A DNA stretch of 64,000 nt from contig WBMW01005513.1 of NCBI GenBank assembly GCA_013396635.1, positions 173,456 to 237,455 on the forward strand. Reading direction: 5' to 3'. The DNA is from Penelope pileata (Eukaryota > Chordata > Aves > Galliformes > Cracidae). The translations under genes were made by a program, and so were the position numbers. Shown one piece after another: positions 63,330 through 64,000 of the stretch (position 1 is its first letter; the number at the start of each line of letters is the position of its first letter). The notes under the pieces were generated by a model, which ran no database searches, had not been told where the DNA came from, and saw only the letters and a program-made list of their open reading frames with translations.

Positions 63330-64000
63330 TTGCCTTCCTGTGGCTCTGCTTCCCTGTCTGTTCCTCAGAGTTTTGTTCTGCCGTAACCCTCTCCTGCTTG
63401 TTCTTTCAGCCCTTCATTGACTGCCTGTTTATTTTTTCCATAAGATTCAGCTCCATTTGTTACTTTTAGATTCTCAAATATCTGACTCCTAGCTGCTTCT
63501 CTACTGCATTTTTTCCTTATTGTGTTCTGAACCTTCCGCATGCAACTATTGCTACTATTCCTTTACCCATCTCCTTCCTACTCTTAGCCCTTGGCCATTG
63601 CCTGTCCACAGAGGTTTACCATTCTCAGATTGCTTCCAAGGCTTGGGCTGTCTTTAGGGGCAGAATAGAATTGTATAAAATTGTTCTGAAATCCTTTTTG
63701 TCGTAGTTCTTCATTTCTACAGCTAGAAGAAATTGCAGTTTTGTGTTAGAGAAATTTATTTGTACAATGTATACCTGAGGTCAAATAAACTTTCAGGGGA
63801 AAACTGCAGGCTCCTGGGGACAAGTGCACACAGGTGAGGTGATAAACGTCTGCAAGCAGGGCTGTGCTGGCTGTTAAATATTTTCCCAGGGTAGATAAAA
63901 ATTTGGTGCCTAATGACTGAGAGGAACAATTACAGATACGACAGGGCCAAATTTAGCCACATTAAGTGATGTGAGATATATTGCTTCAGGGAAATATTTT
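63330..64000. other. Unique non-coding DNA to the window end
   Basis: No gene recognised. A pyrimidine-rich stretch follows the minisatellite (to about 63600). Confidence 0.6.

Overview
The window is vertebrate nuclear DNA, almost certainly from a bird and most likely a galliform (chicken-like) genome. This rests on the repeat content, not on any gene. The dominant recognisable elements are 5'-truncated CR1 LINEs with the typical CR1 3' end, plus two mariner fragments that resemble the chicken Galluhop family (named from memory). There is one probable avian LTR scrap, and several ancient amniote repeats. Repeat density is low, and I saw no L1 or Alu-type sequence. Base composition is AT-rich with few CpGs. 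Runs of N at 12380-12427, 23546-23548, 35254 and 48189 show a draft assembly.

I find no intact protein-coding gene, no rRNA or tRNA, no CRISPR array and no operon-like organisation. The only reading frames with recognisable protein homology are dead transposon fragments: CR1 reverse transcriptase at 4330-4970 and 22224-22589 (+), and mariner transposase at 17612-18170 and 37169-37510 (-). All other open frames are short (under about 170 codons) and lack domain motifs or exon-like structure. The window is therefore either intergenic (gene desert) or lies inside a long intron; the sequence alone cannot separate these.

Layout. 1-4.26 kb: unique DNA with one MIR-like SINE relic. 4.26-5.29 kb: CR1 copy A. 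5.3-17.6 kb: unique DNA with a decayed 14-15 bp repeat array near 6.6 kb, an ancient repeat near 12.2 kb and a gap. 17.6-18.2 kb: mariner copy A. 18.2-22.2 kb: unique, with an ancient repeat tag. 22.2-23.0 kb: CR1 copy B. 23.0-37.2 kb: unique, with a suspicious GC-rich patch around an NNN. 37.2-37.5 kb: mariner copy B, followed directly by a CCAAT-rich block. 37.7-46.4 kb: unique and AT-rich. 46.4-48.2 kb: a nest of repeats (low complexity, CR1 copies C and D, LTR fragment). 50.9-51.4 kb: a very old CR1-class LINE. 52.9-53.05 kb: a 124-bp imperfect palindrome. 54.8-56.7 kb: a relatively GC-richer block that could be regulatory. 63.2 kb: a perfect 7 x 14 bp minisatellite.

No new gene system is supported. 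The observations most worth a second look are the palindrome at 52926-53049, the deletion structures of mariner copy B and CR1 copy D, the minisatellite, and the CCAAT cluster.
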